64,000 nucleotides of DNA from Pseudomonadales bacterium (GCA_024234735.1 JACKNV010000004.1:124001-188000), one strand, 5' to 3'. Positions 47,301 through 56,378 are shown, counted from the stretch's first letter. Notes: generated by a model not told the origin, from the sequence alone. Program-made: numbers and translations.

Positions 47301-48608
47301 GGCCTGGATGCCCAGGCGGTGCAGGGTGGGGGCGCGGTTCAGCAGCACCGGGTGCTCGCGGATCACCTCGGCGAGGATATCCCAGACCTCCGGCGGCTCG
47401 CGCTCCACCATTTTCTTGGCGGCCTTGATGGTGGTGGCCAGGCCCCTGGCCTCCAGCTTGCCGAAAATAAAGGGTTTGAACAGTTCCAGCGCCATTTTCT
47501 TGGGCAGGCCGCACTGGTGCAGGCGCAGGGTCGGGCCCACCACGATCACGGAGCGACCGGAGTAGTCCACCCGCTTGCCCAGCAGGTTCTGGCGGAACCG
47601 GCCCTGCTTGCCCTTGATCATGTCGGCCAGGGACTTCAGCGGGCGCTTGTTGGAGCCGGTGATGGCACGACCGCGACGGCCGTTGTCCAGCAGCGCATCC
47701 ACGGATTCCTGCAGCATGCGCTTCTCGTTGCGCACGATGATATCGGGTGCGTTCAGGTCCAGCAGGCGCTTGAGGCGGTTGTTGCGGTTGATCACCCGGC
47801 GGTACAGGTCGTTCAGGTCGGAGGTGGCGAAGCGGCCTCCATCCAGGGGCACCAGCGGGCGCAGGTCCGGCGGCAGTACCGGCAGCACCTTCAACACCAT
47901 CCACTCGGGCTTGTTGCCGGAGCTGGCGAAGGCCTCCATCAACTTCAGGCGCTTGGACAGCTTCTTGATCTTGGTCTCGGAGTTGGTGGCCGGGATCTCC
48001 TCGCGCAGGGTGGCGATCTCGTGCTCCAGGTCCAGCTGCACCATCAGGTCCTGGATGGCCTCGGCGCCCATCTTGGCGGAGAATTCGTCACCGAACTCCT
48101 CCATGGCCTCGTAGTACTGCTCGTCGGACAGCAACTGGCCCTGCTCCAGGGTAGTCAGGCCGGGGTCGGTTACCACATAGGATTCGAAATACAGCACCCG
48201 CTCGATATCGCGCAGGGTCATGTCCAGCAGCAGGCCGATGCGCGAGGGCAGGGATTTCAGGAACCAGATATGGGCTACCGGGCTGGCCAGCTCGATATGG
48301 CCCATGCGCTCCCGGCGCACCTTGGCCAGGGCCACTTCCACACCGCACTTCTCACAGATCACGCCGCGGTGCTTGAGTCGCTTGTACTTGCCGCACAGGC
48401 ACTCGTAATCCTTCACCGGCCCGAAAATCTTGGCGCAGAACAGGCCGTCCCGCTCCGGCTTGAAAGTACGGTAATTGATGGTCTCCGGCTTCTTCACTTC
48501 GCCGAACGACCACGAGCGGATCATTTCCGGTGACGCCAGACCGATCCGGATGGCATCGAACTCTTCCGTTTGTCCCTGGGACTTCAACAGATTAAGTAAG
48601 TCTTTCAA
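44391..48608 (-). CDS. rpoC: RNA polymerase beta' subunit
   Basis: A 1405-residue catalytic subunit. The active-site metal motif YNADFDGDQ places Asp at 460, 462 and 464, the E. coli numbers. The N-terminal zinc finger (CLCGKYKRLKHRGVICEKC) and the second zinc site (CETRHGICSACYGRD) are intact. The start is TTG 48608 with GGAGG 7 nt upstream, a rare but conserved choice in pseudomonad-like bacteria. It is 82 bp after rpoB. The frame is uninterrupted over 4.2 kb, showing that this part of the assembly is of good quality. Confidence 0.98.
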   Translation of the reverse strand: MKDLLNLLKSQGQTEEFDAIRIGLASPEMIRSWSFGEVKKPETINYRTFKPERDGLFCAKIFGPVKDYECLCGKYKRLKHRGVICEKCGVEVALAKVRRERMGHIELASPVAHIWFLKSLPSRIGLLLDMTLRDIERVLYFESYVVTDPGLTTLEQGQLLSDEQYYEAMEEFGDEFSAKMGAEAIQDLMVQLDLEHEIATLREEIPATNSETKIKKLSKRLKLMEAFASSGNKPEWMVLKVLPVLPPDLRPLVPLDGGRFATSDLNDLYRRVINRNNRLKRLLDLNAPDIIVRNEKRMLQESVDALLDNGRRGRAITGSNKRPLKSLADMIKGKQGRFRQNLLGKRVDYSGRSVIVVGPTLRLHQCGLPKKMALELFKPFIFGKLEARGLATTIKAAKKMVEREPPEVWDILAEVIREHPVLLNRAPTLHRLGIQAFEPVLIEGKAIQLHPLVCAAYNADFDGDQMAVHVPLTIEAQLEARALMMSTNNILSPANGEPIIVPSQDVVLGLYYMTRERVNAKGEGTLFANVSEVHRAYFGGHVHLQARVKVRINEVVNTDEGERIENSFVADTTVGRALLWEIVPAGIAFEMVNQDMAKKAISRIINQCYRAVGLKATVIFADQLMYTGYEYSTRSGSSIGVNDFEIPAAKAELIARADAEVKEIEQQYAAGLVTQGEKYNKVIDIWSRANDLVSKSMMEGLSKETVINREGKEEQQASFNSVYIYADSGARGSPAQIRQLAGMRGLMAKPDGSIIETPITANFREGLNVLQYFISTHGARKGLADTALKTANSGYLTRRLVDVAQDLVVTEVDCGTDQGLLMTPVIEGGDIIESLGDRVLGRIVARDVNRPGSDEEIAIVAGTMLDELWIKRLEEMGIDEISVRSPITCETRHGICSACYGRDLARGHRVNMGEAIGVVAAQSIGEPGTQLTMRTFHIGGAASRATAQDNIQVMNDGTVRLHNLKFVERKKDGYLVAVSRSGELSVLDTLGRERERYKLPYGALIKVADHASVSAGDVVATWDPHTHPIITEVAGTVKFSGMEEGITIRRQTDELTGLSSISVLDAGERPVAGKDIRPAVSLVDDKGKELCLANTNVPAHYFLPASALVSLEDSARVEAGDVIARIPQEGSKTRDITGGLPRVADLFEARKPKEPAILAEISGTVSFGKETKGKRRLVITPTDGSTLADGSDHFEALIPKWRNMSVFEGEFVEKGEVVSEGPPSPHDILRLKGIEELAKYIVNEIQEVYRLQGVKINDKHIEVIVRQMLRKVIITSSGDSSLIKGEQVEYTTLLEENERLLGQKLVPAAGERELLGITKASLATESFISAASFQETTRVLTEAAVTGKRDYLRGLKENVVVGRLIPAGTGLAYHEERKRTRDSRSEVTVSAQEIEAALTEALQGD

Positions 48609-48690
48609 AGCATTTCCTCCACGAGGTTATTGCTACCGGGTAGAGCGGCGCACCGCGCCGCTGTCACCCCTGAGTCCAGTGTTATGTTTG

Positions 48691-51600
48691 TTACTCGTTC
48701 TCGAGCTCGATATCGATGCCCAGGGAACGTATCTCCTTAACCAACACATTGAAGGACTCGGGCATACCCGGCTCCATCCGATGATCGCCATCGACAATGT
48801 TCTTGTACATCTTGGTCCGCCCGGCGACGTCGTCGGACTTCACGGTCAGCATTTCCTGCAGGGTATAGGCGGCACCGTAGGCTTCCAGTGCCCAGACCTC
48901 CATCTCCCCGAAGCGCTGGCCACCGAACTGCGCCTTGCCGCCCAGCGGTTGCTGGGTAACCAGGCTGTAGGAACCGGTGGAACGGGCGTGCATCTTGTCG
49001 TCCACCAGGTGGTTCAGCTTCAGCATGTACATGTAGCCAACCGTGACCGGGCGATCGAAAGCCTCGCCGGTACGGCCGTCGTACAGGGTGAACTGGCCGC
49101 TCTCGGGCAGGTCCGCCAGGGCCAGCAATTCCTTGATGGACTCCTCTGCCGCGCCGTCGAACACCGGGGTTGCCATGGGCACACCGCCCACCAGGTTGCC
49201 AGCCAGCTCCAGGATATCCGCGTCGCTGAGGGACTTCAGGTCCTCGCTGCGACCGGCGCCGTTGTTGTAGATGGTCTCCAGGAACTTGCGGATCTCGGCG
49301 ACCTTGCGCTGCTCCTTGATCATGGCGTCGATCTTGTCGCCCAGGCCCTTGGCGGCCATGCCCAGGTGGGTCTCCAGGATCTGGCCCACGTTCATGCGCG
49401 AGGGCACGCCCAGCGGGTTCAGGACGATATCGACCGGCTCGCCGTTCTCGTCGTAGGGCATATCCTCTACCGGCATGATCACCGAGATGACGCCCTTGTT
49501 ACCGTGGCGTCCGGCCATCTTGTCGCCCGGCTGGATGCGGCGCTTGATCGCCAGGTAAACCTTGACGATCTTGAGCACGCCCGGAGCCAGGTCATCGCCG
49601 CTTTGCAGCTTGCGCTTCTTGTCCTCGAAACGCTCTTCCAGCAGCTTGTTCTGCTCCTCCAGCTGGCGCTGGGCGGAGGCGATCGCCTCGTTGAGCTCCG
49701 CTTCGGAGAACTTCAGCTTGAACCACTGGTCGCGATCCAGGCCCGCCAGCACGTCGGCGTCCAGGCTGGTTCCCTTGGCCAGGCCCGCGCCGCTGACGGT
49801 TTTCTTGCCGCCAAGCAGGCTTTCCAGGCGGGCAAAGGTCGCCTCCTCGAAGATCCGGTATTCTTCCTTCAGGTCCTTGCGGTAATCATCGAGCTGGTAT
49901 TTCTCGATAGCCAGGGCGCGGGCGTCCTTTTCCAGGCCGTCGCGGGTAAAGACCTGCACGTCGATGACCGTGCCCTTGGTGCTGGAGGGTACGCGCAGGG
50001 AGGTATCCTTCACGTCCGAAGCCTTCTCGCCGAAGATCGCGCGCAGCAGCTTTTCCTCGGGGGTCAGCTGGGTCTCGCCCTTGGGCGTAACCTTGCCCAC
50101 CAGGATATCGCCGGCGTCGACCTCGGCCCCTATGTAGACGATACCCGACTCGTCCAGCTTGGACAGGGCACTCTCGCCGACGTTGGGGATGTCGCCGGTG
50201 ATCTCCTCGGAGCCGAGCTTGGTATCCCGGGCGATACAGGTGAGTTCCTGTATATGGATAGTGGTGAAGCGATCCTCCTTCACAACCCGCTCGGACACCA
50301 GGATGGAGTCCTCGAAGTTGTAGCCGTTCCAGGGCATGAAGGCGATACGCATGTTCTGGCCCAGGGCCAGTTCACCCATATCGATGGAGGGACCATCGGC
50401 GAGGATGTCACCGCGGGCGATGGCATCTCCCTGGCGCACGATGGGGCGCTGGTTGATACAGGTGTTCTGGTTGGAGCGGGTGTACTTGGTCAGGTTGTAG
50501 ATGTCCACCGGGGCTTCATCCACCCCGCCGTCCTCGGCACTCACGCGCACCACGATGCGGCTGGCGTCGACCGAATCGACCACGCCGGCACGCCGGGCGA
50601 CCACACAGACACCGGAGTCGGCGGCCACGTAGCGCTCCATACCGGTTCCCACCAGCGGCTTGTCGCTCACCAGGGTGGGCACCGCCTGGCGCTGCATGTT
50701 GGAGCCCATGAGCGCACGGTTGGCGTCATCGTGCTCCAGGAAGGGGATCAGGGCCGCGGCCACCGACACCACCTGCTTGGGCGAGACGTCCATGTAATCC
50801 ACCCGCTCGGGGGGCATGACGGTGAATTCATTCATGTGCCGCACGGCGATCAGCTCATCCACGAACTGCATATTCTTGTCCAGGGTCGCCGAGGCCTGGG
50901 CAATGACATGCTCGGCCTCGTTGATGGCGGACAGGAACTCGATATCGTCGGTCACCTTGCCGTTGACGACCTTGCGGTAGGGGCTTTCCAGGAAGCCGTA
51001 CTCGTTGGTGCGGGCATAGGTTGCCAGGGAGTTGATCAGGCCGATGTTCGGGCCTTCCGGCGTCTCAATGGGACAGACGCGGCCGTAGTGGGTCGGGTGC
51101 ACGTCGCGCACCTCGAAACCGGCGCGCTCACGGGTGAGGCCGCCCGGCCCCAGCGCGGACACGCGGCGTTTGTGGGTCACTTCCGACAGCGGGTTGTTCT
51201 GGTCCATGAACTGGGACAGCTGGCTGGAACCGAAGAATTCCTTCACCGCGGCAGACACCGGCTTGGCGTTGATCAGGTCCTGGGGCATCAGGCCCTCGCT
51301 CTCCGCCATGGACAGGCGCTCCTTGACCGCCCGCTCCACGCGGACCAGGCCAACGCGGAACTGGTTCTCGGCCATTTCACCGACCGAGCGCACGCGGCGG
51401 TTGCCCAGGTGGTCGATATCATCGACCATGCCGCGACCGTTGCGGATGGCGACCAGGGTGCGCAGCACATCGACAATATCTTCCTTGTCGAGCACGCCGC
51501 TGCCCAGCACCTCGTCGCGACCCAGGCGGCGGTTGAACTTCATGCGGCCCACAGCGGACAGGTCGTAGCGGTCGGCGGAGAAGAACAGGTTCTGGAACAG

Positions 51601-52764
51601 GTTTTCCGCCGATTCCTTGGTGGGCGGTTCGCCGGGGCGCATCATGCGGTAGATTTCCACCAGCGCCTCGAGTTCGTTGCGGGTGGTGTCCTGGCGCAAG
51701 GTGTCGGAGATGAAGGGGCCGCAGTCCAGCTCGTTGGTGTACAGGGTCTCGATCTTGGCAACACCCGCCTCCTCCAGCTTGACCAGCACTTCCTCGCTGA
51801 GTTCGGTATTACACTCCACCAGGATCTCCCCGGTCTTCTTGTCGACCAGGTTTTTCGCCAGGGCGCGTCCGTACAGGTAGGTGCGCGGAATCTCGAGCTG
51901 GGTGACCTTGGCCGCTTCCAGCTCGCGAATATGGCGGGCGGTGATACGTCGACCCTCTTCCACGATCACCTTCTTGCCGACCTTGATGTCGAAAGTCGCG
52001 ACGTCGCCGCGCAGGCGCTCGGGGATCAGGGTCATGGTGTAGCTGCCGTCCTTGTCGACCTGGAAGGTGTTGACCTCGTAGAACATGTCGAGGATTTCCT
52101 CGGACTCATAGCCCAGGGCGCGCAACAGGATGGTCGCCGGCAGCTTGCGGCGGCGGTCAATCCGCACGAAGACCAGGTCCTTGGGGTCGAACTCGAAGTC
52201 CAGCCAGGAGCCGCGGTAGGGAATGACCCGGGCGGAGTACAGCAGCTTGCCCGAGGAGTGGGTCTTGCCCTTGTCGTGATCGAAGAACACACCGGGTGAA
52301 CGGTGCAGCTGGGAGACGATAACCCGCTCGGTACCGTTGACCACGAAGGTGCCGTTGTCGGTCATCAGGGGGATTTCCCCCATGTAGACTTCCTGCTCCT
52401 TGATGTCCTTGATGGTCTTGTTGGCGGAGTCCTTGTCGTAGATGATCAGGCGCACCTTGACCCGCAGGGAGCAGGAGTAGGTAACCCCGCGCAACTGGCA
52501 CTCATTGACATCGAATACGGGCGTGCCAAGCTGGTAGTCCACATACTCCAGGGCGGCGTTGCCGCTGTAGCTGACGATGGGGAACACAGACTTGAAGGCG
52601 GCGTGCAGGCCGTAGTCGCCACGCTGGTCCAGGGGCACACCCTGCTGGGTAAACTTCCGGTAGGAATCCAATTGGATCGCAAGCAGGTAAGGCACGTCCA
52701 TTACCTTCGGCAGCATGCCGAAATCCTTGCGAATACGTTTTTTCTCAGTGTACGAGTATGCCAT
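48691..52764 (-). CDS. rpoB: RNA polymerase beta subunit
   Basis: A 1357-residue subunit with a normal start (MAYSYTEKKRIRKDFG) preceded by GGGGAG. The rifampicin region reads FFGSSQLSQFMDQNNPLSEV, then THKRRVSALGPGG: Asp516, His526 and Ser531 equivalents are all wild type. The C-terminal PGDKMAGRHGNKGVIS and LEAYGAAYTLQEML are typical. It follows rplL after a 117-bp gap containing an attenuator-like hairpin. Confidence 0.98.
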   Translation of the reverse strand: MAYSYTEKKRIRKDFGMLPKVMDVPYLLAIQLDSYRKFTQQGVPLDQRGDYGLHAAFKSVFPIVSYSGNAALEYVDYQLGTPVFDVNECQLRGVTYSCSLRVKVRLIIYDKDSANKTIKDIKEQEVYMGEIPLMTDNGTFVVNGTERVIVSQLHRSPGVFFDHDKGKTHSSGKLLYSARVIPYRGSWLDFEFDPKDLVFVRIDRRRKLPATILLRALGYESEEILDMFYEVNTFQVDKDGSYTMTLIPERLRGDVATFDIKVGKKVIVEEGRRITARHIRELEAAKVTQLEIPRTYLYGRALAKNLVDKKTGEILVECNTELSEEVLVKLEEAGVAKIETLYTNELDCGPFISDTLRQDTTRNELEALVEIYRMMRPGEPPTKESAENLFQNLFFSADRYDLSAVGRMKFNRRLGRDEVLGSGVLDKEDIVDVLRTLVAIRNGRGMVDDIDHLGNRRVRSVGEMAENQFRVGLVRVERAVKERLSMAESEGLMPQDLINAKPVSAAVKEFFGSSQLSQFMDQNNPLSEVTHKRRVSALGPGGLTRERAGFEVRDVHPTHYGRVCPIETPEGPNIGLINSLATYARTNEYGFLESPYRKVVNGKVTDDIEFLSAINEAEHVIAQASATLDKNMQFVDELIAVRHMNEFTVMPPERVDYMDVSPKQVVSVAAALIPFLEHDDANRALMGSNMQRQAVPTLVSDKPLVGTGMERYVAADSGVCVVARRAGVVDSVDASRIVVRVSAEDGGVDEAPVDIYNLTKYTRSNQNTCINQRPIVRQGDAIARGDILADGPSIDMGELALGQNMRIAFMPWNGYNFEDSILVSERVVKEDRFTTIHIQELTCIARDTKLGSEEITGDIPNVGESALSKLDESGIVYIGAEVDAGDILVGKVTPKGETQLTPEEKLLRAIFGEKASDVKDTSLRVPSSTKGTVIDVQVFTRDGLEKDARALAIEKYQLDDYRKDLKEEYRIFEEATFARLESLLGGKKTVSGAGLAKGTSLDADVLAGLDRDQWFKLKFSEAELNEAIASAQRQLEEQNKLLEERFEDKKRKLQSGDDLAPGVLKIVKVYLAIKRRIQPGDKMAGRHGNKGVISVIMPVEDMPYDENGEPVDIVLNPLGVPSRMNVGQILETHLGMAAKGLGDKIDAMIKEQRKVAEIRKFLETIYNNGAGRSEDLKSLSDADILELAGNLVGGVPMATPVFDGAAEESIKELLALADLPESGQFTLYDGRTGEAFDRPVTVGYMYMLKLNHLVDDKMHARSTGSYSLVTQQPLGGKAQFGGQRFGEMEVWALEAYGAAYTLQEMLTVKSDDVAGRTKMYKNIVDGDHRMEPGMPESFNVLVKEIRSLGIDIELENE

Positions 52765-52813
52765 CAGTACTCCCCAGCGTGATTAACTTCAAAACCTGTT
52801 TCTGTGAAGCGGG

Positions 52814-52846
52814 AAAAGGCCGGCGGGCCAACTGCCCACCAGCCTT
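52814..52846 (-). terminator. attenuator-like hairpin between rplL and rpoB
   Basis: Minus strand: 13-bp stem AAGGCTGGTGGGC/GCCCGCCGGCCTT with two G-U pairs and a short loop, followed by TTTTCCC. Partial termination here would make less rpoBC than rplJL mRNA, as known at this place in E. coli. Confidence 0.7.
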
Positions 52847-52881
52847 GTCCGTGTTCGACCGAAGCCGAACTATTGCCGGGC

Positions 52882-53265
52882 TTACTTGAGCTCGACAGTG
52901 CCGCCAGCTTCTTCCAGCTGCTTCTTGATGTCTTCGGCTTCTTCCTTGGAAGCACCTTCCTTGATCGGGGAAGGCGCGCCGTCGACCAGGCCCTTGGCTT
53001 CTTTCAGGCCCAGGCCGGTTACCGCACGTACGACCTTGATGACGTTTACTTTCTTGTCGCCTGCGGCGGTCAGAACAACGTCAAACTCGGTCTGCTCCAC
53101 AGCAGCACCGCCGGCGTCAGCGCCGCCAGCAGCGGCCGGTGCTACGGCAACAGCCGCGGCAGCAGATACGCCGAACTTCTCTTCCATTGCGCTGATGAGC
53201 TCAACGATGTCCATTACGCTCATATCAGCAATTGCATTCAAAATATCGTCTTTAGACAGAGCCAT
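52882..53265 (-). CDS. rplL: 50S ribosomal protein L7/L12
   Basis: A 127-residue bL12, the multi-copy stalk protein that recruits translation GTPases. It has an N-terminal dimerisation helix (ILNAIADMSVMDIVELISAM), an Ala/Gly hinge (about 35-55), and the globular domain with NVIKVVRAVTGLGLKEAKGL. It is 46 bp after rplJ. Confidence 0.97.
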   Translation of the reverse strand: MALSKDDILNAIADMSVMDIVELISAMEEKFGVSAAAAVAVAPAAAGGADAGGAAVEQTEFDVVLTAAGDKKVNVIKVVRAVTGLGLKEAKGLVDGAPSPIKEGASKEEAEDIKKQLEEAGGTVELK

Positions 53266-53311
53266 GACTCATATCTCCTATTTAGCTAATTAAAAAATCC
53301 ACTGCAGGGGC

Positions 53312-53842
53312 TTATGCCGCTGCCTCTTTCTGATCGCGTACTGCTGCGAGCGTGCGAACCAGTTTTCCAGGTACTTCGTTCATTGTCTGGACCAGCTTGG
53401 TTACCGGCGCCTGCATGACACTCATCAACATCGAGAGTGCCTGGTCGCGCGTGGGCAACTTAGCCAGAACATCCAATTGATCCGCACCCAGTATCTGGCC
53501 ACTGACCGCCAGTGCTTTCACCTCGAAGGCATTGTTCTCCTTGGCGAAATCCTTGAAGAGTCGAGCAGCTGCGCCGGGGTCTTCCATAGAAAACCCGAAC
53601 AGGGAGGGACCGACCAGAGTGTTGTTTACACACTCGAAATCAGTTCCTTCCAGGGCCCGCTTGGCCAGCGTGTTCCGCACGACGCGGAGGGTCACACTGT
53701 TTTCGCGGGCGCTTTTGCGCAGCGCTGTCATCCCGTCCACGGTCACGCCACGTGCATCGGCGATAACCAGGGACAGGGCACTGATGGCAGTCTCGTTAAC
53801 CTCAGCTACGATCGCTTTCTTGTCTTCGAGTCCAATTGCCAC
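53312..53842 (-). CDS. rplJ: 50S ribosomal protein L10
   Basis: A 176-residue uL10, the base of the L7/L12 stalk; the L10-L12 complex represses translation by binding the leader. It has AIVAEVNETAISALSLVIAD, RVVRNTLAKRALEGTDFE and a C-terminal helix for L12 dimers. The start is GTG 53842 with AGGAG 9 nt upstream. Its leader carries the conserved L10-binding structure. Confidence 0.97.
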   Translation of the reverse strand: MAIGLEDKKAIVAEVNETAISALSLVIADARGVTVDGMTALRKSARENSVTLRVVRNTLAKRALEGTDFECVNNTLVGPSLFGFSMEDPGAAARLFKDFAKENNAFEVKALAVSGQILGADQLDVLAKLPTRDQALSMLMSVMQAPVTKLVQTMNEVPGKLVRTLAAVRDQKEAAA

Positions 53843-53914
53843 TGGAATTACTCCTGGATTGCTAAGTTAAGCACCGCCAAAACTATGCCGGTACCGTTTG
53901 CGTGGTGAACACGT

Positions 53915-54030
53915 CCACCATCTGCGTAGGCTTTGCCTCCACCGCAATGTTGCCACGGCTTCCCCGCCATTAAGCATTCACCGGCATACCGCGCCGGCTT
54001 CCGCACCTACGGTCTTTGATGGCCTTCGGT
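53915..54030 (-). ncRNA. L10 leader (rplJL autoregulatory mRNA element)
   Basis: In the 195-nt leader, the strands ACCGTAGGTGCGGAAGCC and GCCTACGCAGATGGTG are complementary and match the E. coli element (CCGTAGGCG and CGCCTACGCAGACGGTG) both in sequence and in placing near rplJ. The bulged kink-turn region between them is the known L10-(L12)4 binding site. Confidence 0.82.
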
Positions 54031-54043
54031 TCAAAGCTAAATA

Positions 54044-54071
54044 GGTATAACAACCCGAGCCCTTTCCAAAG
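54044..54071 (-). promoter_or_regulatory. probable promoter of rplJ-rplL
   Basis: TTTGGA (54066-54071), 16-bp spacer, TATACC (54044-54049). It lies just upstream of the L10 leader, as expected for a separate rplJL-rpoBC transcript. Confidence 0.5.
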
Positions 54072-54149
54072 ACCTCAAAGTGGATCGGTTGAGACCTGGT
54101 AGTCCGCCCCGACCTACAACGCCCCCCATCCCTGGAGAGCCCTGAGGAG

Positions 54150-54170
54150 CCGCCCCTTGTGGGGGCGGCC
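54150..54170 (-). terminator. GC hairpin at the end of rplK-rplA
   Basis: Perfect 8-bp stem GCCGCCCC/GGGGCGGC with a 5-nt loop, 4 bp after the rplA stop. No U-run follows, so it may be a 3'-end stabiliser or weak terminator. Confidence 0.45.
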
Positions 54171-54173
54171 CGA

Positions 54174-54869
54174 TCAAACTTCCAGCGACCCGTGGTCGAT
54201 GGTCACGCCGGGGCCCATGGTGGTGCTGAGGGTCACCTTGCGCAGGTAGACGCCCTTGGCGGCTGCCGGCTTGGCCTTTTTCAGGTCGGCCAGCACCGCT
54301 TCCAGGTTGCCCTTGATGGCGTCCAGTTCGAAACTGATCTTGCCTATGCCGCCGTGGATGATACCGTTCTTGTCCGTACGGAAGCGCATCTGGCCGGCCT
54401 TGGCGTTCTTGACCGCGGTCTCCACGTCGGGGGTCACGGTGCCAGTCTTGGGGTTGGGCATCAGGCCGCGCGGACCCAGTACCTGACCCAGTTGGCCGAC
54501 CACCCGCATGGCATCCGGCGAGGCGATGACGACGTCGAAGTCGAGCATGCCGCCCTTGACCTGCTCGGCCAGGTCTTCCATGCCGACCAGGTCCGCCCCG
54601 GCTGCCTTGGCCTTCTCGGCGGCCTCGCCCTGGGTGAACACCGCCACCCGAACCTCGCTACCGGTGCCGAAAGGCAAGGTGGTGGCGCCGCGCACGCCCT
54701 GGTCGGATTTGCGGGCGTCGACGCCCAGGTTCACCGCGACCTCCACGGTCTCGTTGAACTTGGCGGTGCCGAATTCCTTGAGCAGGCTGACCGCCTCCTC
54801 AAGGGAATACACCTTGGAGGAATCAACCTTCTCGCGAAAGGCGCGAACACGCTTGGATAACTTGGCCAT
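54174..54869 (-). CDS. rplA: 50S ribosomal protein L1
   Basis: A 231-residue uL1 of the mobile L1 stalk; it also represses its own rplKA mRNA in E. coli. It has AKLSKRVRAFREKVDSSKVY and the signature GPRGLMPNPKTGTVTPDV. The ATG at 54869 overlaps the rplK stop by one base (TGATG); the 32 codons open upstream belong to the shadow of rplK. Confidence 0.97.
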   Translation of the reverse strand: MAKLSKRVRAFREKVDSSKVYSLEEAVSLLKEFGTAKFNETVEVAVNLGVDARKSDQGVRGATTLPFGTGSEVRVAVFTQGEAAEKAKAAGADLVGMEDLAEQVKGGMLDFDVVIASPDAMRVVGQLGQVLGPRGLMPNPKTGTVTPDVETAVKNAKAGQMRFRTDKNGIIHGGIGKISFELDAIKGNLEAVLADLKKAKPAAAKGVYLRKVTLSTTMGPGVTIDHGSLEV

Positions 54870-55303
54870 CAGTTCACCCCCTCTACTTCGATACCGGCGG
54901 AACGCGCACTGCCGGCAATGGTGCGCACGGCGGCGTCCATGTCGGCAGCCGTGAGATCCGGCCACTTCTGGGTCGCCACTTCCTCGAGCTGGGCCCGGCT
55001 CACCTTGCCTACCTTGCGGGTATTGGGGGTGGCGGAACCTTTCTTGATCTTGGCGACCTTGCGCAGCAGTACCGCGGCCGGCGGGGTCTTGGTAACGAAG
55101 GTGAAAGAGCGGTCGCTATAGACCGTGATCACCACCGGAATCGGCAGACCCGGCTCAACGCTCTGGGTCTCGGCGTTGAACGCCTTGCAGAATTCCATGA
55201 TATTGACGCCGTGCTGGCCCAGGGCCGGCCCCACGGGGGGGCTGGGGTTGGCCTGGCCGGCCTTGACCTGCAGCTTGATATAAGCCTGTACTTTCTTTGC
55301 CAT
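54869..55303 (-). CDS. rplK: 50S ribosomal protein L11
   Basis: A 144-residue uL11 in the GTPase centre, needed for RelA activation. It has AYIKLQVKAGQANPSPPVGP and, near the end, ALGQHGVN-type N-domain and MDAAVRTIAGSARSAGIEVE. It is 138 bp after nusG; that gap is very GC-rich with several hairpins and no clear promoter. Confidence 0.97.
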   Translation of the reverse strand: MAKKVQAYIKLQVKAGQANPSPPVGPALGQHGVNIMEFCKAFNAETQSVEPGLPIPVVITVYSDRSFTFVTKTPPAAVLLRKVAKIKKGSATPNTRKVGKVSRAQLEEVATQKWPDLTAADMDAAVRTIAGSARSAGIEVEGVN

Positions 55304-55441
55304 TGCTACTCTCCCGGGTGCAAGCGCCTTGGTAGTTCACCGGCTGCTGCCGGGCTACGCGGGCTCCCCGTCCGTGACGGCCGCAGCCGTCGGTTTACCC
55401 GGGGCCGGGCCGGCTGCTACGCCGGGCCCGACCCCGCTTTC

Positions 55442-55975
55442 TCAGGCCTTCTCGACCTGACCAAACTCCAGCTCCACCGGGGTGGAACGACCGAAAATAA
55501 GCACCGCCACGTTGAGGCGGTTCTTCTCGTAATTCACATCCTCCACGACCCCGTTGAAGTCGTTGAAGGGACCGTCGATCACCCGCACCATCTCGCCGGG
55601 CTCGAACAGGGTCTTGGGCCTGGGCGCCTCGACACCATCCTCGACCCGCTGCAGAATGGCCGCCGCCTCCGCCTCGGTTATCGGCGCCGGCGCGTCGGCC
55701 TTGCCGCCGATGAAGCCGAGCACCCGCGGCGTCTCCTTCACCAGGTGCCAGGTGGCGTCGTCGAGCTCCATCTGTACCAGTACGTAGCCGGGAAAGAACT
55801 TGCGCTCGCTGCGCCGCTTCTGACCGCCGCGCATTTCCACCACTTCCTCGGTTGGAACCAGCACCTCGCCAAACCGGTCCTGCATGCCATGCAGTTCGAT
55901 ACGCTCCTTGAGGGAGGCCGCCACCTTTTTTTCAAAACCTGAATAGGCGTGTACGACGTACCAACGCATTGCCAT
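55442..55975 (-). CDS. nusG: transcription termination/antitermination protein NusG
   Basis: A 177-residue transcription factor linking RNA polymerase to Rho or S10. The N-terminal NGN domain has WYVVHAYSGFEKKVAASLKE, and the C-terminal KOW domain has GEMVRVIDGPFNDFNGVVED. ATG 55975 has AAGG upstream. It is 24 bp after secE in the standard secE-nusG pair. Confidence 0.97.
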   Translation of the reverse strand: MAMRWYVVHAYSGFEKKVAASLKERIELHGMQDRFGEVLVPTEEVVEMRGGQKRRSERKFFPGYVLVQMELDDATWHLVKETPRVLGFIGGKADAPAPITEAEAAAILQRVEDGVEAPRPKTLFEPGEMVRVIDGPFNDFNGVVEDVNYEKNRLNVAVLIFGRSTPVELEFGQVEKA

Positions 55976-55999
55976 CGGTTAACCCTTCTCCAAACTGTG

Positions 56000-56362
56000 T
56001 CAGGTAATTGCCAGCGAAACCAGCCAGCCCAGCAGGGAGTCGAGCCCCCACAGGATCAGCGCCACCAGCAATACAAAGACCACCACTATCATGGTGGTCT
56101 GCACGGTTTCCTGACGGGTAGGCCAGACCACCTTGCGAATTTCCGTACGCGACCCCTTCACCAGGGCCCAGAACGCCGCGCCCTTGGCGGTTTGCAGGGC
56201 CACCAGCGCCGCCACCGCGGCGACAGCGAGAATACCCAGCACCCGGTACAGCAGCGACTGGTCGGCGAAATAGCTGTTGCCGACCACTGCCACCGCCACC
56301 AGGATAAAAACGACCACCCACTTGAGGGCGTCGAAGCGGCTGGTGCTTGTTTCCACGCTCAT
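56000..56362 (-). CDS. secE: protein translocase subunit SecE
   Basis: A 120-residue inner-membrane protein with three helices, the long form of enterics and pseudomonads. The essential third helix follows the conserved GSRTEIRKVVWPTRQETVQT. The start is ATG 56362 (MSVETSTSRF); the longer ORF runs back through tRNA-Trp and is not coding. It pairs with SecY, encoded 28 kb away. Confidence 0.95.
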   Translation of the reverse strand: MSVETSTSRFDALKWVVVFILVAVAVVGNSYFADQSLLYRVLGILAVAAVAALVALQTAKGAAFWALVKGSRTEIRKVVWPTRQETVQTTMIVVVFVLLVALILWGLDSLLGWLVSLAIT

Positions 56363-56378
56363 TGACTCTATCCTTTCA

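Noticed and set aside
51130..51290. Rifampicin-resistance changes in rpoB
   Set aside because: Asp516, His526 and Ser531 equivalents are wild type.
48475..52299. A 1274-codon open frame antisense to rpoB
   Set aside because: It mirrors rpoB codon positions in GC-rich DNA; composition is odd (many His, Gln, Val, Asp runs), no start signal, no family similarity.
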